From Areca catechu (Eukaryota; Streptophyta; Magnoliopsida; Arecales; Arecaceae): 64,000 nt of DNA. The DNA lies in contig CM038053.1 of NCBI GenBank assembly GCA_021397845.1, positions 146,528,041 to 146,592,040 on the forward strand, in the 5' to 3' direction. How positions within the stretch are numbered: position 1 is the stretch's first letter; each line of letters opens with the position of its first letter. The position numbers were made by a program, and so were the translations under genes. The notes beneath the pieces are model-generated. The model made no database searches and was not told where the DNA came from. It worked only from the letters and a program-made list of their open reading frames with translations. Shown here piece by piece: positions 22,844-34,370 of this stretch.

Positions 22844-25020
22844 CTAGGTCTGACACTCGGGAGCTACAACATCTACGGCCACTTCAGCCCCCTCAGTGAT
22901 AGCAATCGCTTCGGCCTGCTCGGCCCCTTCGGCTGCTTCTACCTCAGCTCCAATTGGGGCATCCGTTCCGGCCACTTCTATGATGGCCTCCATTGGGGCA
23001 CCGGCCGCTCGGGTAATCGGATACGCCACATCCGAACCTACCTCTTCCGCCGGCTTCGGTGACTGAAGGAATGATAGATCGAGGTCTGGGAAGGCTGCAC
23101 TAACCTTTACCAGGCACTCGTCATATCCGTAGTCGAAGCCGACCGTCCCGGCTTCGTTCATCTCCCTGGTGAAGTCCTCTGAGGCCTTGTAGGTTGCAAT
23201 GGCCTTCTCACCGGCCACCTTCAGTAGTTCCTAGGCCGTCGTCAACAGGCCCTTATATCTCTCCACCACTACGTGGTGGCCCTGTGCGTTGACCTCGCAC
23301 TCAGTCAGATGCCCCTCCTCGATGGCCAGCCGACGGGTTAGGGACTTGATCTTTTTCTTCTTATTTTTTAAAATTGCCTCCAGATCTGCCTTCTGGGTTA
23401 GCAAGTTCTCCAGTTGCTTTTTCTGGGCCTCGGACTTGGCCCGTAGAGTGGACACTTTTGTCGCTACGGCCCTCAAGCCGAGCACCTTTTCTCTAGAGGC
23501 TGTCAGTGCCTCCCAGGCTGTGTCCCTTGCCAGCTCTGCTGCTTTGGCGCTTTGGGTCAACTGCTCCTTTAGATCGAACAGCTCGCCTAGGCCATCATCC
23601 ATCAGAAGGTTGTCTTTGACAAGCTACCGACAGACACTCACAATTAAAGAATCGCCAATCATGAATTCGAATTGAAGACAGGAAAAGGGAAACTCACCCC
23701 AAGAAGATGATGAAGGGAACTCCTTGTAGCCTCATTTACTGACCGCCCGTCGTTGTCAGGAGTGGCCCTCTGAAGCAGCTCCTTAGCCTCCTCGGGATCG
23801 CGCCACTTTCGGTGCTCCTCCTCCTCATGGGCATCACCGGCCCTCTCATCAACGGCCGACGGCCCCTCCCATGTAGGGGTTCCCTGGATTATCGAGGGGG
23901 TCGCCGTAGTTGGCTCCAATGGCAGGGATGAAGGAGCCGTATCAGCCCCTGTCGGCATCGGAAGCCTCTCTTCTGTCGGGGCGACCGGTTGTCCGACCGA
24001 AGAGGATCGCTCAGACGTGATCATCCTTCGGTGTTCGGTTAGAGGCATGTCATCCCCTGACTCGACTAGTACCACCATGGCGGACGGCTCTGTTGTCCAT
24101 CATTTCTTCGGCCTCTCGGGCCCCGGTTCTGCCGCCCGCTTCTTCGGCTCCTGTGGGGTCGGCTCCACAATCCGAACATCCCTCCGCTATGTAGACCGCA
24201 TCAAAAGGATAGCCCGATCCGGCTTCATCTTCCTGCCTGTCAATAAACAAAGTTTAAGTAAGATGCAGTCGCCAAGCCAACAGAGGATAAAAAAAAAGCC
24301 GATCTCTCTCTCTACGACTCTCGTCCTACCTAGCATCGGGTGCTGGCTAAGTTCGGCCTGGTGAAGACTCACCTCGTGAAGAATAAAGTCGACAAACTTT
24401 GGATCTTCATCATCCAATTTATAGAAGTCAGCCTTGTCGACCCTCGAGACTTTCCTTCCATTCAGAGCATTCGGCCTCGGCTCCCTCCAGGCTGCCTCAA
24501 AGCTCCACGGCTCTAGGCTATCTACAAAGAAGTACCTGGACTTCCATCCGTGAATTGCGGATGGAAGCCCACCAAGAACCTTCCGGCCAGGGCGTGGACT
24601 TAACATCCACCACTCCTGACTTTAGAAGTCCTGTTTCAACAAGAAAAAATTGGAAAATAAAGATACCCTCGGCTCGATGTCGACCTCCCGACACAGAACC
24701 ACAAAGCCGCAGAGAACCCGAATGCTATTCGGGGTCAGCTGGGTGGGGGTGACTCTATATGTGTTGAAAATCTGAATAAAGAAGCTATGGATTGGGAAAC
24801 GAAGACCAGCTTTCAGGTGGTCTTCGTACACGGGGAGAGCTCCTATGTTCAAAGGCCCGTTCATTCTACCCTCATGGCTAGGGACGGTCAGGTGTAAAGT
24901 AGAAGGAATGTTATATACAATCCTCAAGTTTTCGACCCTCTCTCGGGTCATGGCCGAAGGAATATCGAAATGATCGGGTTCCCTATTACCTCGAGCCGAA
25001 CCCCAACTCCGAAAGGTCAT
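22844..25020 (-). pseudogene. Antisense spliced gene of Tat element 2 (Transposase_28-like, coiled coil)
   Basis: The best preserved copy. Exon 1 25020-24330, intron 1 24329-24237 (GTAGGA...GACAG), exon 2 24236-23698, intron 2 23697-23624 (GTGAGT...GGTAG), exon 3 23623-22844. The start is the ATG of MTFRSWGSARG. Exon 1 carries the putative gypsy-type transposon domain (ALPVYEDHLKAGLRFPIHSF ... TPTQLTPNSIRVLCGFVVLC ... LFSNFFLLK), then GRKVLGGLPSAIHGWKSRYF. Exon 2 starts GRKMKPDRA and is Pro/Glu/Thr-rich. Exon 3 is a long coiled coil (QKKQLENLLTQKADLEAILK ...) and ends GFDYGYDECLVKVSAAFPDL plus an Ala/Glu-rich tail. The frame is unbroken except for stops at 24622, 24187 and 23231. Upstream TATA at 25187. 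The protein's job is unknown; a nuclear or chromatin-associated role would be speculation. Confidence 0.85.
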
Positions 25021-25186
25021 TCTAAAATGGGTTGCAGAAAGGGAGGAAGATTGGGGGGGGGTGAAGATGGGACTAACCTGATCCCTTGGTTCTCTAAGAG
25101 AGGCTAAAGCAGTGCAAGGTGGGAGGAGACTACCTTCTCTTCGAGCACAAGCATGGTAACAAGTTCCTTTTGGGTGCTAGGTCCCT

Positions 25187-25195
25187 CCTTTTATA
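25187..25195 (-). promoter_or_regulatory. TATA box of the antisense gene, element 2
   Basis: The minus strand reads TGCCTATAAAAGGAGGG about 170 nt upstream of the antisense ATG and well inside the internal region, not the LTR. It supports an independent promoter pointing away from the 3' LTR. Confidence 0.6.
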
Positions 25196-25620
25196 GGCAT
25201 CTGGGGGCCGCTTCCCAATGCATCCCCCCACGTGCTGAGATCCGACGACTGGCACCTCAGTTTTTGAGTTGGACGGGAATTCGAGGGGACGCGCCGGATC
25301 ATATCCGGCCGTGATTTGTGTGACAGTCAAAGCAACGGTGGATGGACCATTCCGGGAAGTGCCCCAGCCGCTCTGATGGAGCCACGTGCCCCACGTCACA
25401 TTGAGAATCCAAACAGGCAGCTGCCAGGTGTCGTACCAGTAATGACTGCTTCCCCCTATCTTCGCCAATTAGACATTGACACCTGTCCCGGAGCAAAAAT
25501 CGAAGCAGAAGGTGGCTGGTCAGAGCACGCCAAATCAGATTCACCATCATCTGAAGGATTGGTGCATTTACTGCTATTTAATTCCCTCGCCCTTCCAGCC
25601 TACGAGCTTGCTCGAAGCAC

Positions 25621-25637
25621 AAGGGCAAGGGAGATAG
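25621..25637 (+). promoter_or_regulatory. Polypurine tract, element 2
   Basis: AAGGGCAAGGGAGATAG directly before the TGTTGTACCC start of the 3' LTR. Confidence 0.8.
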
Positions 25638-26538
25638 TGTTGTACCCTGACGGCTCACCCTCAAGCAGAACCGGCCTATTCTTGCAGTCCGACCGGGCCA
25701 CACCTTAAGAGCTCCGACTGGTACTCCTTCAACGGTCCGACCTGCTAGAGCTGATGTCTGAACGACCCTCTCCTGATGGGGTCCGGCCTGTCGTTCTCCT
25801 TCAGCGGTCCGACCCACTGGAGTTAAGGTCCGAACGACCCTCTCCTACTAGGGTCCGGCTCGTTGTTCTCCTTCAACGGCATGAACGACCCTCTCCTGCT
25901 GGGGTCTGGCCCGTCGTTCTCCTTCAGCAGTCCGACCCACTAGAGTTGAGGTCTGAACGACCCTCTCCTACTAGGGTTCGACCCGTCGTTCTCCTTTAGC
26001 GGTCCGAACGACCCTCTCCTGCTGGGGTCCAGCCCGTCCTCTACTTCGAAGGGTTGGCTTCTAGTCCAGCTGACCGGCTTTCCCACAGTCGACGTCCAAC
26101 AGGTGAGCCTTGGCATCCAGGGAATTCTAGAAGCACCTTTCTGTTACTGCAGGATCCTGTTATCCCAACAGCCCTGCTCAACTACTTCCACGATGCCACC
26201 GTATCTGTGCGCCACATGGCCACTCTCCAAATTCTTCTAGGGGCAGATCGATCTTTCTCAGCCTCTTTCCTAAAGGATTTTGGACTGTTTCATGACTATA
26301 TAAGGTACCAGGGGGACCCCATTCAAAGGTAGAAGAACTCTTCCCTCTCCATATGCTGTTCATCCCTTGATTCCTCCATTTTGTTGCCTTCAACCTCCTG
26401 CTAACTTAGGCATCGGAGGGTCCCCCGCTGGAACACCACCGGCGCCCTTGGGGACTTTGTTGCAAGTTCTTCCGGGAGAGGAGCGCTCCAGCACATCCAG
26501 CCACCCCCGGCCCCGGTCTAGGAGTTGATGCCATAATA
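25638..26538 (+). repeat. 3' LTR of Tat element 2
   Basis: 901 bp, co-linear with the 5' LTR including the U3 repeats and TATATAAG. It ends ATGCCATAATA where the 5' LTR ends ACGCTGCAACA; the differences are transitions. Confidence 0.95.
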
Positions 26539-26548
26539 GACATTATAG

Positions 26549-26680
26549 TTTGTTGTGATTGATACAAGGCTATAAGTGTCTTAGAGGAAGGTGTTATGTT
26601 GAGAGTTGCATGGGTTGTAATTGAAAAGGGATTTTCCTATCCTTGAACTCATGGGTGTTTGTTGTGATTAACACAAGGCA
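26549..26680 (+). repeat. Copia leader motif copies 3-4
   Basis: TTTGTTGTGATTGATACAAGG at 26549 and TTTGTTGTGATTAACACAAGG at 26658, continuing the series at 14678 and 14770. 26681-26880 is the rest of the noncoding leader. Confidence 0.75.
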
Positions 26681-26879
26681 TTCATGAGAAATTGGGATCT
26701 CAACCCCACTAAGAAAGCCCTGGGAGGGTTTTTCCTCTTACCATAATTGAGGGTTATGGTATTTGAAAGAAAATAGTGGGAGATACAATTAGATGCAAAT
26801 GTTCTTATCTAATTATGAATATCATCATGAGTAGACTACTTATAGTTGTCCTTTTTTTAATGTAGATTTTATAATATAA

Positions 26880-27710
26880 CTTCTACTCTTTTATTGCGTG
26901 GCATCTTAGATGCTCATAAGTTGACCAATCTGAATTAAATGGACTGGTTAAGGAACCTAAGGATTATATTAGCTCAAGAAAAGCTTGCCTATATCCTTGA
27001 TTCTCTTGACCCAGATCCGGTGGGAGAGGATGCTACAGCGGAGGAAAGGGCCACATATAAAATGTGGCAAAATGACAACATGACTATCAAGTGCATCATG
27101 TTGGCCTCTATGAGCAATGAGTTGCAGAGGCAATATATGGAAATGAAACCTCAGTCCATATTACTCAATCTTAATGAGCTTTATGGAGAGCATAGTTGGA
27201 CCACTCGATATGAGACATCGAAGTAGTTATTCTAAGCATGCATGAGTGAGGGCTCTTTTGTTCAGGCACATGTCCTCAAAATGATTGACCTGATCACTCA
27301 ATTAGGTCAACTGGGGTTTGTGATGGACGGAGAGCTTAACAGGACTTAATCCTGTAGTCACTCCCAGATTCTTTCTCATAGTTTATCATGAATTACCACA
27401 TGAACAAACTGAATATGTCATTGCTTGAGCTATTGAATATGCTCAAGATAACAGAGAGCTACTTTAAAGGTGATAAGGCTCAGCTTCTTCTGGTTGATGG
27501 AAAAAAAAAGTAGGCAATGAAGAAGGGTTCAAAGAGGAAGAGGAACCCCAAGAGTAGCATCCAGAAGAGAAAGAAGGTGAGGAAGCCCTCTGCTGATGGG
27601 ACATGCTATCACTTTGGGAAGCAAGGGCACTGGAAAAAGAATTGCAAGTTGTATCTTGCAAGTCTAAAGCATGATGCTGGTGGAGCATCTAAAGGTTTAT
27701 ACATGTAATA
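26880..27710 (+). pseudogene. gag of the copia element
   Basis: The copia gag domain begins ILDAHKLTNLN (about 26905), a TAA follows, then MDWLRNLRIILAQEKLAYIL (26939) and the helical middle up to ELQRQYMEMKPQ and LYGEHS. Frameshift and stops follow 27226. The C-terminus (27517-27708) has a Lys/Arg-rich run and a zinc knuckle CYHFGKQGHWKKNC at 27604-27645, in which the second Cys is Phe. Structural protein of the particle, non-functional here. Confidence 0.9.
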
Positions 27711-27724
27711 AACAAACCTGTCAT

Positions 27725-30700
27725 TGAGTTTTTCAATTTATGATATATGGATATTGGATACTGCATGTAGGTCTCATATCTGCAAGTCATTGTAGGGGTT
27801 ACAGAGACTTAGAAGCTTGAAGAAGGGTATCTTCGAGCTGTTTAGTGCGAGTGGTAAACCCATTTTGGCTGAGGCTATTGGCACCAATCTACTGTTATTG
27901 CCATCGGGCAATATTCTTGAATTAAAAGATTGTTATTATGTATCCAATATTATAAGAAATATTATTTTTATACCTTTGTTGTTGAAATAAGGTTATGAAA
28001 TAAATTTGATGAGCCATGGGTGCTTGATTTTCTTTTCAAAGAAATTCTTTGGTTGGGTACATTCTCTAATGGTCTTTTGATTCTGTCACTCAATGATGAG
28101 GTTATGCTTATTGAGAAAAAAAAAAGAGATGATGTGAATGTCACTTATCTCTGGCATTGTCATTTGGGTAATATCAGTGAGTCCAGGATAAATAAGTTGT
28201 ACAAAAATAATTTCTTTAAACCTTTTGATTATGAGTCATTAGAAACTTGTGAGTCCTGTCTCATGGGTAAGATGACCAAGTCTCCATTCACTGGACATAG
28301 AGAAAGGGCAACTGAGTTGTTAGGTCTAGTACACAGATGTATGTGGTCCTATAATAACTCAAGCTAGAGCAGGATACTCTTATTTCATCAGTTTTATTGA
28401 TGATTTATCAAGATTCGGATATGTTTATCTTATGAAACACAAGTCCAAAGCCTTTGATAAATTCAAAGAGTATCAAAGTGAGGTTGAGAAACAAACCGTG
28501 CATAGTATTAAAATCCTTCGATCTGATCAAGGAGGAGAATACTTATCTAGTAAATTTCTTGATCATCTTAAAGATAAAGGCATCTCTTTGAATGGATCCC
28601 TCCATACACACCATAATTAAATGATGTAGTAGAAAGGAGAAATCGTACCTTGTTGGATATGGTATGGTCCATGATGTGCTTCACGGATCTTCCAGTTTCC
28701 TTCTGGGTTATGCCCTCGAGACTGCTGCCTACATACTAAATAGGGTGCCATCAAAGGTAGTTAAAAGCACTCCATATTAATTATGGAAAGGAAAAAGGCC
28801 ATTTCTTAAGTATTTTAAGATTTGGGATTGCCTTGCTTATGTCATGAATGTTTTTGGACATAAGCTAAGTGCTAGGACTGATAAGTGCAGGTTTGTAGAA
28901 TATCCTAAAGAAGGTATAGGATACCTTTTCTACCATTTTACTGAGCAAAAGATCTTTGTCAATAGGCATGCTACATTCTTGGAAAAGGAGTTTATCCAAA
29001 AATGGGGTAATGGGAGGATATTTGAACTTGAAGAAGTTTAACCTAAATCAATTCCTCAACTTGATGTTCCTAAGGTTCAAGAACAATTACAACACACACC
29101 TCTCCATAGATAAGAGAGAGTGTAAAGTGCACCTTTTAGATATGGCTTTGTAATTGGGAATGACAATGAAGCCAGTACTATATAGGATGATGATCCTGTG
29201 ACCTATATAGAAGCTATCATGACTAGAGACACTAACAAATGGCTGGAAGCATGAAATCTGAGATGAACTCCATGTACTCTAATTAGGTTTGGACATTAGT
29301 TGATCCACCTGAGGGAGTAAACCCAATTGGGTGTAAATGGATCTTCAATAAGAAGATAGGAGCAGATAGTCAAGTGGAGACCTACAAGGCCAAGCTGGTG
29401 GCAAAAGATTTTAGACAAAGATATGGTATTGACTATGATGAAACTTTTTCATTAGTAGCCATGCTCAAGTCCATTCAAATATTGCTTGCCATAGCTGCAT
29501 ACTATGACTGTGAGATATGGTAGATAGATGTAAAGACTACTTAATGGATATTTTGAGGAAGAAGTCTATATGTCACAAAGGGGTTTGTTTCAAGTAAGAG
29601 ACCAAACCAACTTTGCAGGCTTAAGAAATCTATTTATGGATTGAAGCAAGCATCGAGGAGTTGGAACATCTGCTTTGATGAGATGATCAAAGAGTTTGGT
29701 TTCATTAAGAATGTGGATGAACCGTGTGTGTATAAGAAGATAAGTGGGAGTGCCCTTATTTTCTTTGTTTTGTATGTTGATGACATACTCACCATTGGAA
29801 ATGATATACCAATGTTGCAATCGGTCAGTCTTGGCTATCAAAGTGATTTTCCATGAAGGATTTGGGAGAGGCATCCTATATACTAGGTATAAAGATCTAC
29901 AGAGATAGATCTAAGAGGATGCTTGGCTTATCCTAATCTAGGTACATTGACTTAGCATTGAAGAGATTCAATATGGAAGGAAGTAAGAGAGGTTACTTGT
30001 CCATGAGTCAAGGCATACGTCTCTCCAAGAAGATGTCTTCTAAGGCACCAAAAGAGAGAGAGAGGATGAGTTTGATTCCATATGCTTCCGCTATAGGATC
30101 AATTATGTATGCCATGTTATGTACCAAGCCTGATGTTGCTTATGCTTGGACATAGAAGCAGGTTCCAACCTGCTCTAGGGGACGATCATTGAAAAGCTAT
30201 GAAAAATATTCTTAAGTACTTGAGAAGGATTAATGATATTTTTTTAATATATGGTGGATCAGAGTTGAAACTAGAAGGGGATATGGATTCTAGTTTTTAA
30301 TCAGATTCAGATAATAGTAAATCCATATCTAGGTATGTCTTTACCCTATATGGTAGTGCAGTTAGTTGGAATAGTACAAAGCAACAAGCTATAGCTAACT
30401 CAGTCACTCAGGTAAAGCATATAGCTGCAAGTGAAGCCACAAAGGAAGCTATATGGATGAAGAAATCCATCACGGAATTGGGTGTGGTTCCAACTATACA
30501 ATAACTGGTGCAACTTTATTGTGATAACATTGGAGCTGTTGCGCAAGCTAGAAAACTGAGGTCTCATCAAAAGACCAAACACATCCTAAGATGCTTTCAG
30601 CTTATTCGAGAGATCATAGAAAGACAAGATGTTGTGATCGAACGAGTAGATACAAAGAACAATATAGCAGACTGATTTAATAAAGTACTAGCACAGTAGT

Positions 30701-30760
30701 AGTTTGATCACCACTTAGATTGTATGGGTGTAAGATACAAAGGAGATTGGCTTTAGTGCA
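27725..30760 (+). pseudogene. pol of the copia element (protease, integrase, RT, RNase H)
   Basis: Copia order, fragmented by stops and frameshifts. Protease has WILDTACRSHICKS near 27755 (DTG changed to DTA). The pre-integrase zinc domain has LWHCHLGNISESRI ... CESCLMGKM (about 28150-28275; the second His is Asn). Integrase core has FIDDLSRFGYVYL and RSDQGGEY (28390-28620). RT shows SRSWNICFDEMIKEFG and YVDD at 29773-29784, later YASAIGSIMYAM. RNase H (about 30300-30675) has ASEATKEAIWMKKSITELG, LYCDNIGAVAQA and KTKHI. It ends RYKGDWL just before the polypurine tract. A minus frame at 29590 is a shadow. Confidence 0.92.
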
Positions 30761-30770
30761 AGTGAGAGAT
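30752..30770 (+). promoter_or_regulatory. Polypurine tract of the copia element
   Basis: TTTAGTGCAAGTGAGAGAT just upstream of TGAAAGAATT, where plant copia elements carry their plus-strand primer. Confidence 0.75.
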
Positions 30771-31119
30771 TGAAAGAATTATTCTCTAAAAGTCAATCTT
30801 TGTACTGGTATTTCTATAATCTTCTAACTCATGTATGATATTATTTATTAATAAAAGGCAATTATTGATTCATCATAATGCTGCATCTTATCAAGATTAT
30901 GATGAACCCCATAAGTTAGGGTAATAGAATTAGGATTATGATGGAGATCATAATGGTGAGATCTAAATTTTTATAAATCCTAATCTAAAATGTTCCTAGT
31001 TGTTGGAACATCGATTCGAGGATCGATGTTTCTACAAAGATTAGCATATCATATGTATACTCGGTGGAGAGGGTGGTTGGTCTTATAACTATTTGTGTAG
31101 GGACACTAATACAAGGATG

Positions 31120-32702
31120 TGATGCAGGACGAAGATAGATGTATCTTGGATTATTTGGAAAAGGAAAAACACCTAAACAAACTACTACCGTGGAAGGGCT
31201 AAAAAGCCTCCCAGGACTATGATGAAACTGAAACTAAAATCCTAAAATAGCTGATCTCTTTGTTTTCAATTTTCTTGGTGGAGGTGGCAAAGGAAGGATG
31301 GGGATGGAAGATTGGGAACTGGAACTCATGGCCCTAGGACTCACTCTAACAAGAAGACGCACACAGAAAGTCAGGGGTCAAAGCACACAGCTATCCTGAG
31401 CTCTCATCGAACCCCTTAAGCACATAGCAGGGCTCTCATAGATGCCCCGAGGCATTAAAGCACACAGCTACCCTCCCGAGGGATCAAAGAACATAGCTAC
31501 CCTCAATAGCACACAGCAAAGGCATCCCGCTAGGGTGACTCTCAAAGGACATGAGGGGATAAGAAGATGGGATAGGGATAACTAGGGCCTCACACCCCTC
31601 GACACTCGCATGGAGCGAAGGCAAAACGGGCCTCAGCCTAGAACCAAAACCAGAACCAGTGGCTAACCAAAAATTTCTTCTTAAAATCACTTATTACAAG
31701 AAGGGAGGGGGCCTTTATATAGGCAAACAAAACCCCTCAATTACTTAGCCTACAAGCAAACCTAAAATGAAAAATAAGTTACATCAAAATCCATGCCACA
31801 TCAAAATTGGTGCTGATCTGCTCTGAGAAGCATGTTGGCTTGATGAAGTGCTCTAAAAAGCATGCTACTTTGAAAACTGAGCTGCTCCTGGAATCGTTCG
31901 GAACTCATCTCACGACCGTGCAAATTAGGGGAAACAATCTCCACCGAGCACCAACGGATGGCCGATGGCCAGGAAGCAGGTGGTGGATGGGGCCGGTGGA
32001 CGGCGAGCGGCGAATGGCGGGCGGCGGGCTACAGGTGGGGTGGCGGCACAGGGGTGGCACGGCATGCCCAGGGCTTGTCGTTTCACCTATTCATGGTCGT
32101 GGGGCCCCGGGCATTGGTAAGGACCTCCGGCGGGATGGTGGATGATGGGACGGCAACAGGCGGCAGACGGTAGGACAGCCCGATGGCGGGGCGGTGGCAA
32201 GTGACGGCATGACACACCCTGTGCATGCCATTTCATCTTCCCATGGGCGTGGGGCCCCAGGTGTCGGCGAGGACCTCTGGAGGCCGGGCATGAGCAGGCG
32301 GATGGCGGGCGGGCGATCGGTAGCAGGCCGGTGGTGGCACCGACAGTCGTGGGCGACGGTTGGTAAAGCTTTCCATGGCCATGGCCATCTTGGGTGCCGG
32401 CGTGGACCTCCGGCAGGATGGCAGACGGCGGGATGGAGCTCCAGCAAGTTGGCAAAGGTGGCCGGGGGTCGAGTAGCCCGGATCTAGGGTGCGGGGCGGT
32501 GGGCAAGGGTTTGGAAATTTTAAAAAAATCACGGGCGAAAGATGGAGGAAGATAGAATAAGGCAGGGATAAAGCGGGGATAAGTTGGGGATAAAACTGGA
32601 ATAGTTGGAATAGGTGGAATAGCGGGAATAGGAAAAATAAAAAAATGCGAGAAAAATAAGAAAAATGAAAAAAATACCCAGACCTGTCCTGGATCCCCAT
32701 CA
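31120..32702 (-). repeat. LTR 1 (3' LTR) of the short-internal element
   Basis: Plus strand TGATGCAGGACGAAG to GGATCCCCATCA. It contains AGCACACAGC-like boxes repeated about five times (31385-31515), a minus-strand TATATAAA (31721-31714), a GC-rich stretch (31940-32500) and an A-rich end. Confidence 0.88.
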
Positions 32703-32770
32703 TTCTCCTCGATCGTGAAGAACTCGACTACTTCGAGATCAAAAATGGAGCACACCATAATCCACAACTC

Positions 32771-32782
32771 GCTCTGATACCA
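32771..32782 (-). promoter_or_regulatory. Primer binding site of the short-internal element
   Basis: Minus strand TGGTATCAGAGC, a perfect initiator tRNA-Met-type site, 6 nt from the LTR edge at 32789. It fixes the orientation. Confidence 0.9.
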
Positions 32783-32788
32783 AATTTA

Positions 32789-34370
32789 TGTGGAGCGAAG
32801 ATCGATGTACCCTGGATTATATAGAAAAGGGAAAACACCTAAATAAACTAGGACCGTGGGAGGGCTAAGAAGTCTCCCTGGACTAGTGCAAAACTAAAAC
32901 TAAATCCTAAAATAGCTGATCTATTTGTTTTCAATTTTCTTGGTGGAGGTGGTGAAGGAAGGATGGGGATGGGAGACTGGGAACTGGAACTCATGGCCCT
33001 GTGACTCACTCTAACGGGGAGACGCACACAGAATGTCAGGGATCAAAGCACACAGCTACCCTGAGCTCTCATCGAAGCCCTTAAGCACACAGCAGGGCTC
33101 TCATAGATGCCCCGAGGGATCAAAGCACACATCTACCCTCTCGAGGGATCAAAGCACACAGCTACCTTCAATAGCACACAGCAAAGGCATCCTGCTATGG
33201 TGACTCTCAAAGGATATGGGGGGATAAGAAGATGGGATAGGGGATAACTAGGGCCTCACACCTCTCGATCCTCGCATGAAGCGAAGGCAAAACGGGCCTC
33301 AGCCCAGAACCAGAACCATAACCAGTGGCTAACCAAAAATTTCTTCTCAAAATCACTTATTACAAGAGGGGAGGGGGCCTTTATATAGGCAAACAAAACC
33401 CCTCAATTACTTAGCATACAAGCAAACCTAAAATGGAAAATAAGTTACATCAAAATCCGTGCTATATCCAAATTGGTGCTGATCTGCCTTAAGAAGTAGT
33501 TGGCATGATGAAGTGCTCTAAAAAGCATGCTACTTTGAAAATTGAACTGCTCTAGGAATCATGCGAAACTCATCTCATGGCTGTGCACAGTAGGGGAAAT
33601 GATCTCCGCCGAGCACTGGTGGATGGCCGGCGGTCGGGTGGCGGACGGGGCTGGTGGACGGCGAGCGATGGATGGCGGGCGGTGGGCTGCAGGTGGGGTG
33701 GCGGCACAAGGGTGGCACGGCATGCCCAGGGCATGTCGTTTCACCTTCCCACGGTCGTGGGGCCCCGGGCACTGGTGAGGACATCCGGCAGGATGGCGGA
33801 TAGCTGGACGGCGGGACAGTGGCAGGCGGTGGACAACGAGATGGCCCAATGGCTTGGCGGCAGCAAGCAGTGGCACGGCATGCCGTGTGTGTGCCGTTTT
33901 GTCTTCCTACGGGCGAGGGGCCCCGGACACCGGTGAGGACCTTCGGAGGCTGGGCGTGAGCCGGTGGACGGTGGGCGAGCGACCGTTAGCAGGCCGACGG
34001 CGGTAGGCGGTAGCGGTGGTCGTGGGCGACTGTTGGTCTTCTCATGGTCGTGGCCGTCTTGGGCACCGGCAAGGACCTCCAGCGGGATGGCGGATGGCGG
34101 GACGACACTCCAGCCGGCCGGCGGGGGTGGCCGGGGGTCGGGTAGCCCGGATCTGGGGGGTAGGGTGGTGGGCTAGGGTTTTGGAATTTTAAAAAAATCA
34201 TGGGAGAAAGATGGTGGAAGTGGAATAAGGCAGGGATAAAGCTGGGATAAGTTGGGGATAAAACTGGAATAGTGGAAATAGGTGGAATAGCGGGAATAGG
34301 AAAAATAAAAAAATGCGATAAAAATAAGAAAAATGAAAAAAACACTCGGACATGCCTTGAATCCCCATCA
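32789..34370 (-). repeat. LTR 2 (5' LTR) of the short-internal element
   Basis: Plus strand TGTGGAGCGAAGATC to GAATCCCCATCA. Co-linear with LTR 1, including the CACACAGC boxes (33050-33185) and minus-strand TATATAAA (33387-33380), with scattered substitutions. Confidence 0.88.

Larger units (their letters stand above)
14848..26538 (+). mobile_element. Ty3/gypsy Tat-type element 2, full length
   Basis: 11.7 kb with both LTRs (903 and 901 bp), PBS, gag-pol, two tandem arrays, an antisense spliced gene and a polypurine tract. It is inserted in the copia leader, which continues on both sides. The flanks GATAG (14843-14847) and GACAT (26539-26543) are a decayed duplication with two mismatches. 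The lineage is assigned to Tat by the gag type, the second (archaeal-type) RNase H after the first, the absence of a chromodomain and the antisense gene. Confidence 0.95.
31120..34370 (-). mobile_element. LTR retroelement with an 86-bp internal region (TRIM-like organisation, large LTRs)
   Basis: Two direct repeats of 1583 bp (31120-32702) and 1582 bp (32789-34370) separated by 86 bp. The whole is framed by a perfect GGATG duplication (31115-31119 and 34371-34375) inside the copia 3' LTR. Read on the minus strand, the internal region begins after a 6-nt gap with TGGTATCAGAGC (initiator tRNA-Met PBS, 32782-32771) and ends with GAGGAGAA before the next LTR start. There is no coding capacity, so it would depend on another element. 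The 226-aa minus frame at 32087-32767 runs through GC-rich LTR sequence and is not called. Confidence 0.9.

Noticed and set aside
32087..32767. 226-codon minus-strand frame in the short-internal element
   Set aside because: Lies in GC-rich LTR sequence, is not preserved over the same span in LTR 2 (33559-34345 frames differ), and shows no domain.
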